Source of the DNA: Gammaproteobacteria bacterium
GTDB lineage: Bacteria; Pseudomonadota; Gammaproteobacteria; Chromatiales; Chromatiaceae
Length of the DNA stretch: 57,347 nt
Direction of reading: 5' to 3'
NCBI GenBank assembly: GCA_011390365.1
Contig: JAABSM010000015.1
Span: 1-57,347 of the forward strand
The notes under the pieces were generated by a model, which saw only the letters and a list, made by a program, of their open reading frames with translations, did no database searches and was not told the origin of the DNA. Of the stretch, positions 28,407-38,556 are shown one piece after another. Position 1 is the stretch's first letter, and every line of letters starts with the position of its first letter. A program made the translations under genes and the position numbers.

Positions 28407-29018
28407 ATGCATACCGTTCTGATTGTGATACACGTTTTTCTTGCCGTGGGACTGGTCGGGTTAATCCTGATTCAGCATGGCAAGGGGGCCGACGCCGGCG
28501 CCGCCTTTGGTAGCGGCGCCTCGGCGACGGTATTCGGCTCCCAGGGTTCGGCCAACTTTCTGAGCCGAACCACCGCGGTGTTCGCGGCGGCGTTTTTCCT
28601 GACCAGTCTGGCGCTGGGCTGGTATGCCATGCAGGCGACGGCCCCCAAGGCGGGCCTGATGGGTGATATGGATAATACCCAGGTGGTCCCCGCGCTACCC
28701 GAGATGGAACTGCCGCCAGCCCCTGAGGTGGAGGAGCGGTCTGGGCAGCGGGAGGTCTCCGCGGAAGTTCCTGATGTCCCGGCGGCTCCGGTTCAAGACG
28801 AGGCGGCGACCACGCCGTCGGTCGGTGAAGAGCCGGTGACGGCAACGGAAGCAAATGTTTCGGATACGGCGCAAACGGTCGCAGCGGACGCGGCGATGCA
28901 GGAAGGTGACACGAGCGGCGCCGCTGGAGCGGGCGAGGCGGTAACGCCTCGGGTCGAAGCCGGCGAGGTTACGGACGGCGCGTCGGAAGTGACCGACGAG
29001 ACGCAAAATTCGAACTGA
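28407..29018 (+). CDS. secG: Preprotein translocase subunit SecG with long acidic tail
   Basis: The first 78 residues are typical SecG: two membrane helices flanking the cytosolic loop GAAFGSGASATVFGSQGSAN. SecG aids SecYE-A protein export. From about residue 85 the protein continues for some 115 residues of low-complexity, acidic sequence rich in Ala, Pro, Val, Thr and Glu. SecG is usually around 110 residues, so this tail roughly doubles it. It is probably disordered and periplasmic if the N-out, C-out topology holds. The tRNA-Leu gene follows within 35 bases. Confidence 0.92.
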   Translation: MHTVLIVIHVFLAVGLVGLILIQHGKGADAGAAFGSGASATVFGSQGSANFLSRTTAVFAAAFFLTSLALGWYAMQATAPKAGLMGDMDNTQVVPALPEMELPPAPEVEERSGQREVSAEVPDVPAAPVQDEAATTPSVGEEPVTATEANVSDTAQTVAADAAMQEGDTSGAAGAGEAVTPRVEAGEVTDGASEVTDETQNSN

Positions 29019-29052
29019 GCCCGGGACGACAGGGTTAGGTAATACAAATCAT

Positions 29053-29137
29053 GCCGAAGTGGTGAAATTGGTAGACACGCTATCTTGAGGGGGTAGTGGC
29101 GCAAGCCGTGCCGGTTCGAGTCCGGCCTTCGGCACCA
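29053..29137 (+). tRNA. tRNA-Leu (anticodon GAG)
   Basis: The acceptor stem GCCGAAG pairs with CTTCGGC, and CCA is encoded. The anticodon loop TTGAGGG lies between CTATC and GGTAG, giving anticodon GAG. A variable arm (TGGCGCAAGCC) and T-loop GGTTCGAGTCC are present. As a class II tRNA of 85 bases it fits leucine. Confidence 0.95.
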
Positions 29138-29143
29138 TCTTGG

Positions 29144-29179
29144 AACGGCGCATCCGGTTATCGGGTGCGCCGTTTTTAT
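29144..29179 (+). terminator. Rho-independent terminator after tRNA-Leu
   Basis: AACGGCGCA and TGCGCCGTT form a 9-bp stem followed directly by TTTATTTGTTT. It separates the secG-tRNA unit from the nuo operon. Confidence 0.85.
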
Positions 29180-29238
29180 TTGTTTGGAGTGGTGTTCTAA
29201 CTTATTGATCGATAAATAATAATGAGTATTGAATGGGG

Positions 29239-29309
29239 TTGACACAAGGTTCCGGTTTGCACTATCCTTGCCCTACTAAATGAAGTTGTCAGGGATACTA
29301 CAGTCCCTG
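29239..29309 (+). promoter_or_regulatory. Candidate sigma-70 promoter and leader hairpin of the nuo operon
   Basis: TTGACA at 29239-29244 and TATCCT at 29263-29268 are spaced by 18 bases. Downstream, CAGGGA (29290-29295) and TCCCTG (29304-29309) form a small stem-loop immediately before the GGGAGGG ribosome site of nuoA, where it could affect initiation. Confidence 0.55.
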
Positions 29310-29328
29310 TCGGGAGGGCGACAAAAGA

Positions 29329-29685
29329 ATGCTTGAAAACTATCTGCCCGTCCTGGTGTTTATCGGCGTCTCGATGGTAATCGGCGCGGTCATGGTGGCA
29401 CTGGGGTTCGTGCTCGGCACGCAAAAGCCGGATGACGAGAAACTCTCCGCCTATGAATGCGGCTTCGAGGCCTTCGAGGACGCCCGCGGCAAGTTCGACG
29501 TGCGCTTCTATCTGGTCGCCATCCTGTTTATCATCTTCGATCTGGAGATCGCCTTCCTGTTTCCCTGGGCGGTGGTGCTCGAAGAGATCGGCATGGTCGG
29601 TTTCCTCGCCATGACCGTCTTTCTCGGTATCCTGGTGATCGGTTTCATCTATGAGTGGAAGAAAGGGGCCCTCGAATGGGAATAG
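29329..29685 (+). CDS. nuoA: NADH-quinone oxidoreductase subunit A
   Basis: A 118-residue membrane subunit of complex I with three membrane helices. The family sequence [20 protein letters not shown] lies in the first loop and [20 protein letters not shown] in the second helix, with the membrane Glu and Asp involved in the proton pathway. It is the first gene of the nuo operon, behind its own promoter, and overlaps nuoB by ten bases. Confidence 0.96.
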   Translation: MLENYLPVLVFIGVSMVIGAVMVALGFVLGTQKPDDEKLSAYECGFEAFEDARGKFDVRFYLVAILFIIFDLEIAFLFPWAVVLEEIGMVGFLAMTVFLGILVIGFIYEWKKGALEWE

Positions 29686-30158
29686 AAGGCAAATTCGAGC
29701 AGGGCTTCATCACCACCAACGCCGACAAGCTCATCAACTGGGCGCGCACCGGCTCGATGTGGCCGATGACCTTCGGTCTGGCCTGCTGCGCGGTGGAGAT
29801 GATGCAGGCCGGGGCATCCCGTTACGATCTGGACCGCTTTGGCATCATCTTTCGGCCCAGCCCCCGTCAGTCCGACGTGATGATTGTCGCCGGCACCCTT
29901 ACCAACAAGATGGCCCCGGCCCTGCGCAAGGTCTACGACCAGATGGCGGAGCCGCGTTGGGTAATCTCCATGGGATCCTGCGCCAATGGCGGAGGCTACT
30001 ACCACTACTCCTATTCGGTGGTGCGCGGTTGCGACCGCATCGTGCCGGTGGATGTCTACGTGCCCGGCTGTCCGCCCACGGCCGAGGCGTTGTTGTTCGG
30101 TATCCTCCAGTTGCAGGAGAAGATACGCCGAACCAGCACCATCGCCAGAACGTCCTGA
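29676..30158 (+). CDS. nuoB: NADH-quinone oxidoreductase subunit B
   Basis: This subunit carries iron-sulfur cluster N2, the last step before quinone. Ligands are the tandem CC of LACCAVEMM, the Cys of [11 protein letters not shown] and the Cys of [11 protein letters not shown]. The start at 29676 (MGIEGKFE) gives 160 residues, the usual length; an upstream in-frame ATG at 29655 lies deeper in nuoA. Confidence 0.96.
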   Translation: MGIEGKFEQGFITTNADKLINWARTGSMWPMTFGLACCAVEMMQAGASRYDLDRFGIIFRPSPRQSDVMIVAGTLTNKMAPALRKVYDQMAEPRWVISMGSCANGGGYYHYSYSVVRGCDRIVPVDVYVPGCPPTAEALLFGILQLQEKIRRTSTIARTS

Positions 30159-30193
30159 ACCCATTTTTAGCAGTGTAAGAGAGCGATTCCGGA

Positions 30194-30877
30194 ATGACGC
30201 CGAATCAGCGACTGGAACAACTTGCCGCGCAATTGCGTGAACGCTTCGCCGCCGACGGCTGCGAGGTGGAAGAGGGCTATGCCGAGGTTACCCTGACCGC
30301 GCCCCGTGATGGCTGGAGCGAGATCGCGCCGGCGCTGCGGGACGAGGAGGCCTTCGCCTTCGATCAACTGGTCGATGTCTGCGGCGTCGATTACGCCGGA
30401 TTCGGCAAGGGCGAATGGGCTACCGCCGAGGCCTCCTCCGCTGGCTTCGGGCGCGGCCAGGAACGGGACGGGGAGTTGGACCTCGACAGCGACAAACGAT
30501 TCGCCGTTGTTTACCACTTCCTCTCCGTCGCCCACAACAATCGCTTGCGGGTCAGGGTCTACCTGGATCCCGAGCAGCCGATCGTCGACTCGGTGGTGTC
30601 ACTCTGGAATGGTTGCGACTGGTTCGAACGGGAGGCGTTCGACATGTACGGCATCATGTTCAGCGGCCATCCCGACCTGCGCCGGATCCTGACCGATTAT
30701 GGCTTTATCGGTCATCCGATGCGCAAGGATTTTCCGCTCTCTGGGCAGGTCGAGATGCGCTACGACGAAGCGACCCGTCGGGTCATCTACCAGCCGATCA
30801 CCATCGAACAGCGACCGCAGGTACCGAAGGTGGTGCGCAACGAAGAGGGGCCATCCCGGGAAGCAGCCGATGCCTGA
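30194..30877 (+). CDS. nuoC: NADH-quinone oxidoreductase subunit C
   Basis: A 227-residue peripheral-arm subunit, the 30-kDa homologue. Family signature: [20 protein letters not shown] and [14 protein letters not shown]. It is separate from nuoD here, unlike the fused nuoCD of E. coli. Its end overlaps the nuoD start by eight bases. Confidence 0.95.
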   Translation: MTPNQRLEQLAAQLRERFAADGCEVEEGYAEVTLTAPRDGWSEIAPALRDEEAFAFDQLVDVCGVDYAGFGKGEWATAEASSAGFGRGQERDGELDLDSDKRFAVVYHFLSVAHNNRLRVRVYLDPEQPIVDSVVSLWNGCDWFEREAFDMYGIMFSGHPDLRRILTDYGFIGHPMRKDFPLSGQVEMRYDEATRRVIYQPITIEQRPQVPKVVRNEEGPSREAADA

Positions 30878-32123
30878 GATCCGTAACTATACCCTGAACT
30901 TCGGGCCGCAACATCCGGCCGCCCATGGCGTGCTGCGTCTGGTGCTGGAGATGGACGGCGAGACGGTGGAGCGCTCCGACCCCCACATCGGGCTGTTGCA
31001 CCGGGGCACTGAGAAGCTTGCCGAGTACAAGCCCTATAATCACAGTATCCCTTACATGGACCGGCTCGACTACGTCTCCATGATGTGCAACGAGCACGCC
31101 TATGTCAGGGCGATCGAAAAGCTGCTGGGTGTCGAAGCGCCGATTCGCGCCCAGTATATTCGTACCATGTTCGATGAGATCACCCGTATCCTCAACCACC
31201 TGATGTGGTTGGGCGCCCATGGTCTGGATATCGGCGCGATGACGGTCTTTCTCTACGCCTTTCGCGAGCGGGAGGACCTGATGGATTGCTACGAGGCGGT
31301 CTCCGGGGCGCGCATGCATGCGGCCTACTATCGGGTCGGCGGCGTCTATCGCGACCTTCCCGATCAGATGCCCCGTTTTGAGAACAACGGTTTTCGCGAC
31401 AAGGCGGATATCGATCGCCTCAATCGTAATCGCGAAGGCTCGCTGCTCGATTTCATCGAGGATTTCACCCAACGCTTTCCGGCGATGGTGGATGAATACG
31501 AGACCCTGCTCACCGACAACCGGATCTGGAAACAGCGTACCGTCGGTATCGGCGTGGTGTCGCCGGAGCGGGCGCTGCAACTGGGCTTCACCGGTCCGAT
31601 GATTCGCGGCTCCGGCTTCGCCTGGGATCTGCGCAGGAAGCAGCCCTACGCCGCCTATGATCAGTTGGATTTCGACATCCCGGTCGGCCAGAACGGCGAC
31701 TGCTACGACCGCTACCTGGTGCGGGTCGAAGAGATGCGTCAGTCCAATCGCATTATCAAGCAGTGCATCAAGTGGTTGCGGGAAAACGACGGTCCGGTGA
31801 TGGTGGATGACCACAAGGTCGCGCCGCCCAGTCGTCAGGAGATGAAGGAGGGGATGGAGCACCTGATCCATCACTTCAAGCTCTTTACCGAAGGCTATTG
31901 CACCCCGGTCGGCGAGGTCTATAGCGCGGTGGAGGCCCCCAAGGGCGAGTTCGGTATCTATATCGTCTCCGACGGCTCCAACAAGCCCTACCGCCTGAAG
32001 ATTCGCGCCCCTGGCTTCGCCCATCTCGCGGCCATGGACGAGATGGCCAAGGGGCACATGCTGGCCGACGTGGTGGCGATCATTGGCACCATGGATGTGG
32101 TATTCGGGGAGATCGATCGCTGA
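30870..32123 (+). CDS. nuoD: NADH-quinone oxidoreductase subunit D
   Basis: A 417-residue subunit that forms the quinone-binding site with NuoB; it is related to hydrogenase large subunits. [15 protein letters not shown] is the conserved start with the quinone-binding His, and [12 protein letters not shown] follows. I chose the ATG at 30870, which begins with the family's usual [10 protein letters not shown] and gives normal length. The stop overlaps the nuoE start (TGATG). Confidence 0.96.
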   Translation: MPEIRNYTLNFGPQHPAAHGVLRLVLEMDGETVERSDPHIGLLHRGTEKLAEYKPYNHSIPYMDRLDYVSMMCNEHAYVRAIEKLLGVEAPIRAQYIRTMFDEITRILNHLMWLGAHGLDIGAMTVFLYAFREREDLMDCYEAVSGARMHAAYYRVGGVYRDLPDQMPRFENNGFRDKADIDRLNRNREGSLLDFIEDFTQRFPAMVDEYETLLTDNRIWKQRTVGIGVVSPERALQLGFTGPMIRGSGFAWDLRRKQPYAAYDQLDFDIPVGQNGDCYDRYLVRVEEMRQSNRIIKQCIKWLRENDGPVMVDDHKVAPPSRQEMKEGMEHLIHHFKLFTEGYCTPVGEVYSAVEAPKGEFGIYIVSDGSNKPYRLKIRAPGFAHLAAMDEMAKGHMLADVVAIIGTMDVVFGEIDR

Positions 32124-32653
32124 TGGGTTTCAAGAGCCAACCTATGACCAATGTCGTGGAGACTCCTGATAAAGGCAGCCTCTTCACGCCCGAGATTCGC
32201 GCCCGCATCGACAAGTGGATCGTCAAGTATCCCGAAGGCTGGCAACAATCCGCGGTAATGCCCGCGTTGCGCATCGTCCAGGAGGAGAATGGCGGCTGGT
32301 TGACCACCGAGTTGATGGATGACGTGGCGGCCTATCTCGACATGCCCGCCATCGCCGTCTACGAGGTCGCCACCTTCTACTCGATGTACGAACTCAAGCC
32401 GGTGGGGCGTCACAAGATCTGTGTCTGCACCAACGTCTCTTGCATGATCAATGGCTCCGACGGCATTCGCGGCCATCTGGAGAAGAAGCTCGGCATCACC
32501 TTTGGTCAGGTCACCGAGGATGGCAAGTTCTCCATGAAAGAGGTGGAGTGCCTGGGGGCCTGCGGCGGCGCGCCGATGATGCAGATCGGCAAGGAATATT
32601 ACGAGAACCTCACCCCGGATGAGGTCGATCGCATCCTGGACGGGTTGGAGTAG
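32123..32653 (+). CDS. nuoE: NADH-quinone oxidoreductase subunit E
   Basis: A 176-residue thioredoxin-fold subunit with a [2Fe-2S] cluster (N1a). The ligands are the two Cys of CTNVSCM and the two of ECLGACGGAPMM. It pairs with NuoF and NuoG in the NADH dehydrogenase module. The ATG at 32123 overlaps the nuoD stop; a second ATG lies at codon 8. Confidence 0.95.
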   Translation: MGFKSQPMTNVVETPDKGSLFTPEIRARIDKWIVKYPEGWQQSAVMPALRIVQEENGGWLTTELMDDVAAYLDMPAIAVYEVATFYSMYELKPVGRHKICVCTNVSCMINGSDGIRGHLEKKLGITFGQVTEDGKFSMKEVECLGACGGAPMMQIGKEYYENLTPDEVDRILDGLE

Positions 32654-32656
32654 GCC

Positions 32657-33922
32657 ATGGCGAACGAAGTCTGTCTGCGTTTCCTGGGCAAAGAGACCCC
32701 CTGGAAGCTGAAGAACTACCAGAGCTACGGCGGTTACGAGGTGCTCAAGAAAATCTTGAGCGAGAAGACCCCGCCGGCGCAAATCATCGAGGAGATGAAG
32801 ACCTCCAACCTGCGCGGTCGCGGCGGTGCGGGCTTCCCCACCGGGGTCAAGTGGGGTTTCATCAACCGGGACGCCCCGGGCAAGAAGTACCTGGTCTGCA
32901 ATTCGGACGAGGGCGAGCCAGGCACCTTCAAGGATCGGGACATCCTGCGCTACAACCCCCACCAACTGGTGGAGGGGATGATCATCGCCGCCTATGTCAT
33001 TGGCGCGAATCTCGGCTACAACTATATCCGAGGCGAGTTCTGGAACGAATATCGCCGCTTTCAGGATGCCATCGACGAGGCCCGCGAGGCGGGTCTGCTC
33101 GGCGAGAACATCCTGGGTTCCGGGTTCGATTTCGAACTCCACTGCCACCTCGGCGCGGGGGCCTACGTCTGCGGTGAAGAGACGGCGCTGCTGGAGTCCA
33201 TCGAGGGCAAGAAGGGCCAGCCCCGCTTCAAGCCGCCGTTTCCCGCCATGGTGGGTCTTTACGGCGAGCCGACGATTATCAATAACACAGAGTCCCTGGC
33301 CTCGGTGCCGGTGATCCTGGAGAAGGGCGGCGAGTGGTTCAAGAACCTGGGCGTCGAGAATAGCGGTGGTACCAAGCTCTTCTCTATCTCCGGCAACATT
33401 AATAACCCTGGCGTCTTCGAGGTCCCGATGGGGATCAAGTTCTCGGAACTGCTGGAGATGGCCGGCGGCATGAAGGATGGGCGTCCCTGCAAGGCGGTGA
33501 TCCCCGGCGGCTCTTCGGCCCCGGTGATCCCTGGCGCGCGGATGCTGGATCTCACCATGGATTACGACTGCATCCAGAAGGCGGGTTCCATGCTCGGTTC
33601 CGGAGCGGTGATCGTGATGGATGACCGCCAATGCATGGTCAAGGTGCTGGAGCGCATGTCCTACTTCTACTATGAAGAGTCCTGCGGCCAGTGTACCCCC
33701 TGTCGCGAGGGTACCGGCTGGCTCTATCGCGTGGTCAGTCGTATCGAGAATGGAGAAGGCCGCATGGAAGACCTGGACCTGCTCGATGACATTACGCCGA
33801 AGATCTCGGGCCGCACTATTTGCGCCCTCGGTGACGCGGCGGCGGGACCAGTGCAGGGCATGTTGCGGCACTTTCGCGACGAGTTCGAATACCACATCAC
33901 GCACAAGAAGTGCATGGTGTGA
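32657..33922 (+). CDS. nuoF: NADH-quinone oxidoreductase subunit F
   Basis: A 421-residue subunit that binds NADH and FMN and one [4Fe-4S] cluster. [13 protein letters not shown] and the [12 protein letters not shown]-like [13 protein letters not shown] stretch shape the FMN/NADH pocket. The cluster ligands are in [13 protein letters not shown] plus the downstream Cys of [11 protein letters not shown]. The hicB-like gene follows after two bases, within the transcript. Confidence 0.96.
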   Translation: MANEVCLRFLGKETPWKLKNYQSYGGYEVLKKILSEKTPPAQIIEEMKTSNLRGRGGAGFPTGVKWGFINRDAPGKKYLVCNSDEGEPGTFKDRDILRYNPHQLVEGMIIAAYVIGANLGYNYIRGEFWNEYRRFQDAIDEAREAGLLGENILGSGFDFELHCHLGAGAYVCGEETALLESIEGKKGQPRFKPPFPAMVGLYGEPTIINNTESLASVPVILEKGGEWFKNLGVENSGGTKLFSISGNINNPGVFEVPMGIKFSELLEMAGGMKDGRPCKAVIPGGSSAPVIPGARMLDLTMDYDCIQKAGSMLGSGAVIVMDDRQCMVKVLERMSYFYYEESCGQCTPCREGTGWLYRVVSRIENGEGRMEDLDLLDDITPKISGRTICALGDAAAGPVQGMLRHFRDEFEYHITHKKCMV

Positions 33923-33923
33923 C

Positions 33924-34139
33924 GTGAGCCGTCAGTTTACCGCGATAATCGAGAGTGACGGTGAATGGTTTGTGGGCTATTGTCCCGAGATTCCTGGGGC
34001 GAATGGCCAGGGGCGGACCCAAGAGGAGTGCAAGGCCAGTCTGGCGGAGGCGGTTTCTCTGATCTTGCGGGATCGCTTGGAGGATGGGATGCGAGGTGTA
34101 CCGGCGGACGCGATTCGCGATACGGTGCAGGTTGCATGA
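33924..34139 (+). CDS. HicB-like antitoxin inside the nuo operon (pair 1)
   Basis: A 71-residue protein starting at GTG 33924, one base after the nuoF stop. The stretch FTAIIESDGEWFVGYCPEIP followed by GANGQGRTQEECKASLAEAV is the HicB partial RNase H fold that wraps the toxin. No C-terminal DNA-binding domain is present, so autoregulation may be lost or done elsewhere. The stop overlaps the downstream hicA-like frame. Its location puts it under the nuo promoter. Confidence 0.8.
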   Translation: MSRQFTAIIESDGEWFVGYCPEIPGANGQGRTQEECKASLAEAVSLILRDRLEDGMRGVPADAIRDTVQVA

Positions 34140-34335
34140 GCGGGGGATAGGGAAGCGATCCCAACTGTTGCGCCACCTGCGCAAACATGGCTGTGTGTTG
34201 AAACGAGAGGGTAGCAGTCACTCATTGTGGCTGAATCCGGCGAATGGCAGGATGAAAGCGGTTCCTGGACATAAGGAATTACCAAACGGGTTGGTCGGCA
34301 AGATATGCCGGGGACTCGGGATTCAAAAGATTTGA
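34132..34335 (+). CDS. HicA-like mRNA interferase toxin (pair 1)
   Basis: The frame encodes KRSQLLRHLRKHGC, then VLKREGSSHSLWLNPANGR and KAVPGHKELPNGLVGKICRG, the double-stranded RNA-binding-like fold of HicA. The putative catalytic His is in GSSHSLW. No ATG sits at the expected place: ATG 34136 is out of frame and meets a stop after GGGGG. In-frame choices are TTG 34132, used here, or ATG 34084 deep inside hicB. A one-base slip in the G-run is possible, so it may be weakly made or broken. Confidence 0.65.
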   Translation: MHERGIGKRSQLLRHLRKHGCVLKREGSSHSLWLNPANGRMKAVPGHKELPNGLVGKICRGLGIQKI

Positions 34336-34401
34336 TCGAATAGCGGCGAGACTTTCAGATACAGAGTCATCGACGTGTCATCAGGTAGAGACGAGTAGCA
34401 G

Positions 34402-36711
34402 ATGAGCGAACAACTGGTAACCATCGAGATCGACGGTCGCGAGGTCAAGGCCAAGGCCGGGGCCATGTTGATCGATGTGGCCGACGAGGCGGGCATCCAT
34501 ATCCCCCGTTTCTGCTACCACAAGAAACTCTCCGTCTCCGCCAACTGCCGCATGTGCCTGGTCGAGGTGGAGAAGGTGCCGCGCCCGTTGCCGGCCTGCG
34601 CCACCCCCGTCAATGACGGCATGAAGGTAAAGACCCAATCCCCGCTGGCGGTGACCGCGCAGCAGGGGACCATGGAGTTCCTGCTCATCAACCACCCCCT
34701 GGATTGCCCGATCTGCGATCAGGGCGGCGAGTGCGAGTTGCAGGATGTGGCCGTCGGCTATGGCTCCGATGTCTGCCGATACGTGGAAGGCAAACGGGTC
34801 GTCGCCGACAAGAATATCGGCCCGTTGGTGGCCACCGATCTGACCCGCTGTATTCAATGTACTCGTTGCGTGCGCTTCGGGGCGGAGATCGCCGGGGTGC
34901 GAGAGTTGGGCGCGACTGGACGCGGCGAGCATATGCAGATCGGTACCTATATCGAAAAGAGCGTGGATTCCGAGCTCTCCGGCAACATCATCGATGTCTG
35001 TCCGGTGGGTTCGCTCACCTCCAAGCCCTTTCGCTTCCGCGCCCGCGCCTGGGAGCTGGTGCAAAGGGACGCTGTCGCGCCCCACGACTCCATGGGCTCC
35101 AATGTCCATCTGCACCTGCGCAACGGCGAGATTATGCGGGTAGTTCCCAAGGAGAACGAGGCGGTCAACGAGTGCTGGCTCTCCGACCGGGATCGCTACA
35201 GTTATCAGGGCATATACAGTGAAGACCGTCTGACCAAGCCACTGGTCAAGAAGGACGGAGAGTGGCAAGAGGTCGATTGGAAGGAGGCCCTGGAGGCAGC
35301 CGCCAATGGTCTGAAGGCCGCCGCCGGCGGCGACGGCGATCAGCTCGCCGCGCTGGTCTCCCCCAATTCGACCCAGGAAGAGATCTGGCTGGCGAAGAAG
35401 CTCCTCCAGGGGATGGGCAGCGACAATATCGATTATCGCCTGCGTCAGGGCGACTTCCGTCCCGGTCAACCGGATCGTCCATGGCTGGGCATGGCCATCG
35501 CCGAGCTGGAAGAGCTGGATGCGGTGCTGATCATCGGCGCCAATCCCCGTCAGGATCAGCCACTGCTCGGTCACCGCCTGCGCAAGGCGGCGATGAAGGG
35601 CGCGACGATCACCTACATCAATCCGTTGCAGCTGGTTCTCAATTACCGATCCAGTCAGTGGGTGACCACGCCGGCCGGCATGCTGGAGGAGCTGGCGGCG
35701 GTGGGCAAGGGCCTCAATCTGCGCCGTGGCATCATCGCCCAGACCAAGGCGGAGGATCGCCACAAGGCGCTGGCCGCTTCCCTGAAGGAGGCTGGTAAGG
35801 CCGCCGTGCTGCTGGGTCCCATGGCGCTGGCCCATCCCGACGCCTCCATGATCTGGGGGCTGGCCGATGCGGTGGCCGAGTCCTCCGGCGCGACCCTGGG
35901 TCTGCTTCCGGAAGCGGCCAACAGCACTGGCGCGGGGATGATCTGCGAGGCCGAGAATAACGGCAAGGTTCGGGAGCTGCTGGAAAACCCGCGCAAGGGT
36001 TACCTGTTGTGCAACCTGGAGCCGAGCCTTGATCTTCACGATCCGGCCCTGGCGGGAAAGGCCTTCGACAAGGCGGAGTTCGTGGTCGCCCTGAGCGCCT
36101 TCCGCGGCGACTCCCTGGATGCCGCCGCCGATGTGCAATTGCCCTTGGCGACCTTTGGCGAGACCTCCGGTACCTTCGTCAATGCCGCCGGTGACTGGCA
36201 GAGCTTCGCCGGCGCGGCCAAACCGCTGGGCGAGGCGCGCCCGGGCTGGAAGATCCTGCGCGTGCTCGGCAATGTGCTGGAGATAAGCGGCTTCGACCAG
36301 GACGATTGCGGGCAGGTGCTAGCGGAGATCGAAGAGTCCCTCGCCGGGCGCAAGCCGGAGAACAAGGTCAAGGTGGACGTTAACGAAGAGCGATGGATGC
36401 CCGCCGAGGGCATGGCGCGGATCGGCGACGTGCCGATCTATGCCGCCGACCCACTGGTGCGGCGTGCCAGCGCCTTGCAGGAGACGGTACACCACGTCGA
36501 GGCCGCGGTGCGGATCAACGCCGAAACCGCCAAGGGCCTGGGACTGGAGGAGGGCGGACAGGCCTTGGTAAGCCAAGGCGATGGGCAAGCGACCCTGCCG
36601 GTAGTGATCGACGAAACGGTACCCGCCAATTGCGCACGCGTGCAATCGGCGCTTGCGGGTACCGAAAAACTGGGCGCGGCGTTTGGCGCCGTTACCCTCA
36701 CCAAGGCCTGA
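34402..36711 (+). CDS. nuoG: NADH-quinone oxidoreductase subunit G
   Basis: A 769-residue iron-sulfur subunit of the NADH dehydrogenase module. The [2Fe-2S] ligands are in CYHKKLSVSANCRMC plus the Cys of LPACATPV. HPLDCPICDQGGECELQD gives the His-Cys3 cluster, and CIQCTRCVRF with the later CPVG a [4Fe-4S] cluster. The C-terminal half is a molybdopterin-oxidoreductase-like domain without obvious cofactor role. It is separated from nuoF by the hicBA-like pair and a 66-base gap. Confidence 0.95.
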   Translation: MSEQLVTIEIDGREVKAKAGAMLIDVADEAGIHIPRFCYHKKLSVSANCRMCLVEVEKVPRPLPACATPVNDGMKVKTQSPLAVTAQQGTMEFLLINHPLDCPICDQGGECELQDVAVGYGSDVCRYVEGKRVVADKNIGPLVATDLTRCIQCTRCVRFGAEIAGVRELGATGRGEHMQIGTYIEKSVDSELSGNIIDVCPVGSLTSKPFRFRARAWELVQRDAVAPHDSMGSNVHLHLRNGEIMRVVPKENEAVNECWLSDRDRYSYQGIYSEDRLTKPLVKKDGEWQEVDWKEALEAAANGLKAAAGGDGDQLAALVSPNSTQEEIWLAKKLLQGMGSDNIDYRLRQGDFRPGQPDRPWLGMAIAELEELDAVLIIGANPRQDQPLLGHRLRKAAMKGATITYINPLQLVLNYRSSQWVTTPAGMLEELAAVGKGLNLRRGIIAQTKAEDRHKALAASLKEAGKAAVLLGPMALAHPDASMIWGLADAVAESSGATLGLLPEAANSTGAGMICEAENNGKVRELLENPRKGYLLCNLEPSLDLHDPALAGKAFDKAEFVVALSAFRGDSLDAAADVQLPLATFGETSGTFVNAAGDWQSFAGAAKPLGEARPGWKILRVLGNVLEISGFDQDDCGQVLAEIEESLAGRKPENKVKVDVNEERWMPAEGMARIGDVPIYAADPLVRRASALQETVHHVEAAVRINAETAKGLGLEEGGQALVSQGDGQATLPVVIDETVPANCARVQSALAGTEKLGAAFGAVTLTKA

Positions 36712-36759
36712 TGGGCCATACGATTAATGAACAAGGGCTGATCGGGACGAAGTGATCCG

Positions 36760-37827
36760 ATGGAAACTATCCTGAACTTCTGGAACTGGTTGGGCGAGAA
36801 TTTCATCCTCGCCCAGATCCTCATCAAGATCATGGCGATCACCCTGCCGTTGATGGGGCTCGTGGCCTATTTTACCTATGCCGAGCGCAAGATCATCGGT
36901 CACATGCAGGTGCGCATGGGGCCCAATCGGGTCGGTTTCTTCGGCTATCCGCTATGGGGGTTGGGCCAGCCCATCGCCGACGCGGTCAAGCTGATGTTCA
37001 AGGAGATCGTGATTCCGACCGGGGCGAACAAGTTTCTGTTTCTGCTGGCACCCATGCTCACCCTGGGGCCGGCGTTGGCGGCCTGGGCGGTCTTCCCTTT
37101 CGATGAAGGGCTGGTGCTGGCGGATATCAACGCCGGGCTTCTCTACATCATCGCCCTGACCTCGGTGGGCGTCTACGGCGTGATCATCGCCGGGTGGGCC
37201 TCCAACTCCAAGTACGCCTTCCTGGGGGCGATGCGCTCGGCGGCGCAGATCGTCTCTTACGAAATCGCCATGGGCTTCGCGCTGGTGGGGGTGCTGGTCG
37301 CCTCCGGCTCGCTGAATCTTGGCGATATCGTCATGGCCCAGCAAGGGGAGGGCGGCCTCTTCTCCTGGTTCTGGCTGCCGTTGCTGCCGCTATTCGTGAT
37401 CTACTTCATCTCCGGCGTGGCCGAGACCAATCGCGCCCCCTTCGATGTTGCGGAGGGCGAATCGGAGATCGTCGCTGGCTTCCATGTCGAATACTCGGGG
37501 ATGGCCTTCGCCGTCTTCTTCCTCGGCGAATACGCCAACATGATCCTGATCTCGGCCCTCACCGCCCTGATGTTCCTGGGCGGCTGGCTCTCCCCCTTCC
37601 CAGCGAGCTGGGTCGACGGGGTTTGGCTATTGGGCGACGGATTCCACTGGTTGGTTCTCAAGACCCTGATCTTCGGTTTCCTATATCTCTGGTTCCGCGC
37701 CACCTTTCCCCGCTATCGCTATGATCAGATCATGCGTCTGGGCTGGAAGGTCTTCATCCCGATTACCATCGTCTGGATCCTGGTGGTCGCCTTGATGGTG
37801 CTCGGCGATGTCCTGTGGTGGGCGTGA
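36760..37827 (+). CDS. nuoH: NADH-quinone oxidoreductase subunit H
   Basis: A 355-residue polytopic membrane subunit at the junction of the two arms, lining the quinone channel. The signatures are [20 protein letters not shown] and [19 protein letters not shown]. About eight membrane helices are visible. The stop lies 14 bases before the nuoI start. Confidence 0.96.
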   Translation: METILNFWNWLGENFILAQILIKIMAITLPLMGLVAYFTYAERKIIGHMQVRMGPNRVGFFGYPLWGLGQPIADAVKLMFKEIVIPTGANKFLFLLAPMLTLGPALAAWAVFPFDEGLVLADINAGLLYIIALTSVGVYGVIIAGWASNSKYAFLGAMRSAAQIVSYEIAMGFALVGVLVASGSLNLGDIVMAQQGEGGLFSWFWLPLLPLFVIYFISGVAETNRAPFDVAEGESEIVAGFHVEYSGMAFAVFFLGEYANMILISALTALMFLGGWLSPFPASWVDGVWLLGDGFHWLVLKTLIFGFLYLWFRATFPRYRYDQIMRLGWKVFIPITIVWILVVALMVLGDVLWWA

Positions 37828-37840
37828 GGAGGACGAAACG

Positions 37841-38329
37841 ATGCTGAAGACCATGCGTGACTACATCAAGAGCCTGTTTCTGCTTGAGCTTTTCAAGGGG
37901 ATGAAGCTCACTGGCTACTACCTCTTCACCAAGGAGTTTACGGTACAGTACCCGGAAGAGCGGGCGCCGATGTCGCCCCGTTTTCGTGGTCTGCACGCCC
38001 AGCGTCGCTACGAAAACGGCGAAGAGCGCTGTATTGCCTGTAAACTCTGCGAAGCGGTCTGCCCGGCCCAGGCGATTACGATAGAGGCTGAGCCCAGGGA
38101 AGACGGGTCGCGGCGGACCACCCGCTACGACATCGACCTGTTCAAGTGCATCTTCTGCGGCTACTGTCAGGAATCCTGCCCGGTCGACGCCATCGTCGAG
38201 ACCCGGGTCTACGAATATACCCGCGATCCTTCCAATCGCGTCATCGACAAGGAAGAGCTGCTTAAAATTGGCGACAAGTACGAGGCTCAGATCTCAGCGG
38301 ATATCGCGGCACAAGCCAAGCATCGATAA
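37841..38329 (+). CDS. nuoI: NADH-quinone oxidoreductase subunit I
   Basis: A 162-residue ferredoxin-like subunit carrying clusters N6a and N6b. The motifs are [16 protein letters not shown] and [16 protein letters not shown]. The ATG at 37841 follows GAGGAGGAC at good spacing; an earlier in-frame start at 37808 lies within nuoH. The second hicBA pair follows. Confidence 0.96.
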   Translation: MLKTMRDYIKSLFLLELFKGMKLTGYYLFTKEFTVQYPEERAPMSPRFRGLHAQRRYENGEERCIACKLCEAVCPAQAITIEAEPREDGSRRTTRYDIDLFKCIFCGYCQESCPVDAIVETRVYEYTRDPSNRVIDKEELLKIGDKYEAQISADIAAQAKHR

Positions 38330-38355
38330 GAACATATTGATAGGAGCTAGCAGCC

Positions 38356-38553
38356 ATGCGTTACCGAGTGGTATTGCATCGATCGGAGGAGGGAGTGGCG
38401 GTGTCCGTACCCGGCTTGCCTGGTTGCTGGTCACAGGGGGACAATGACGACGAAGCCCTGGAGAATATTGCTATAGCCATTGAGGAATACATGGAGGCGG
38501 TGAACGAGTTGACGAAGGAAGGGGAAGTACGTTACGTCGAGGCCGCTTCCTGA
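38356..38553 (+). CDS. HicB-like antitoxin inside the nuo operon (pair 2)
   Basis: A 65-residue protein, MRYRVVLHRSEEGVAVSVPG, then LPGCWSQGDNDDEALENIAI. This is the short HicB type found in many TA pairs, without a DNA-binding tail. It starts 26 bases after nuoI and is followed after three bases by the hicA-like gene. It is not similar to pair 1 beyond the fold, so the two pairs arrived separately. Confidence 0.85.
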   Translation: MRYRVVLHRSEEGVAVSVPGLPGCWSQGDNDDEALENIAIAIEEYMEAVNELTKEGEVRYVEAAS

Positions 38554-38556
38554 ACC

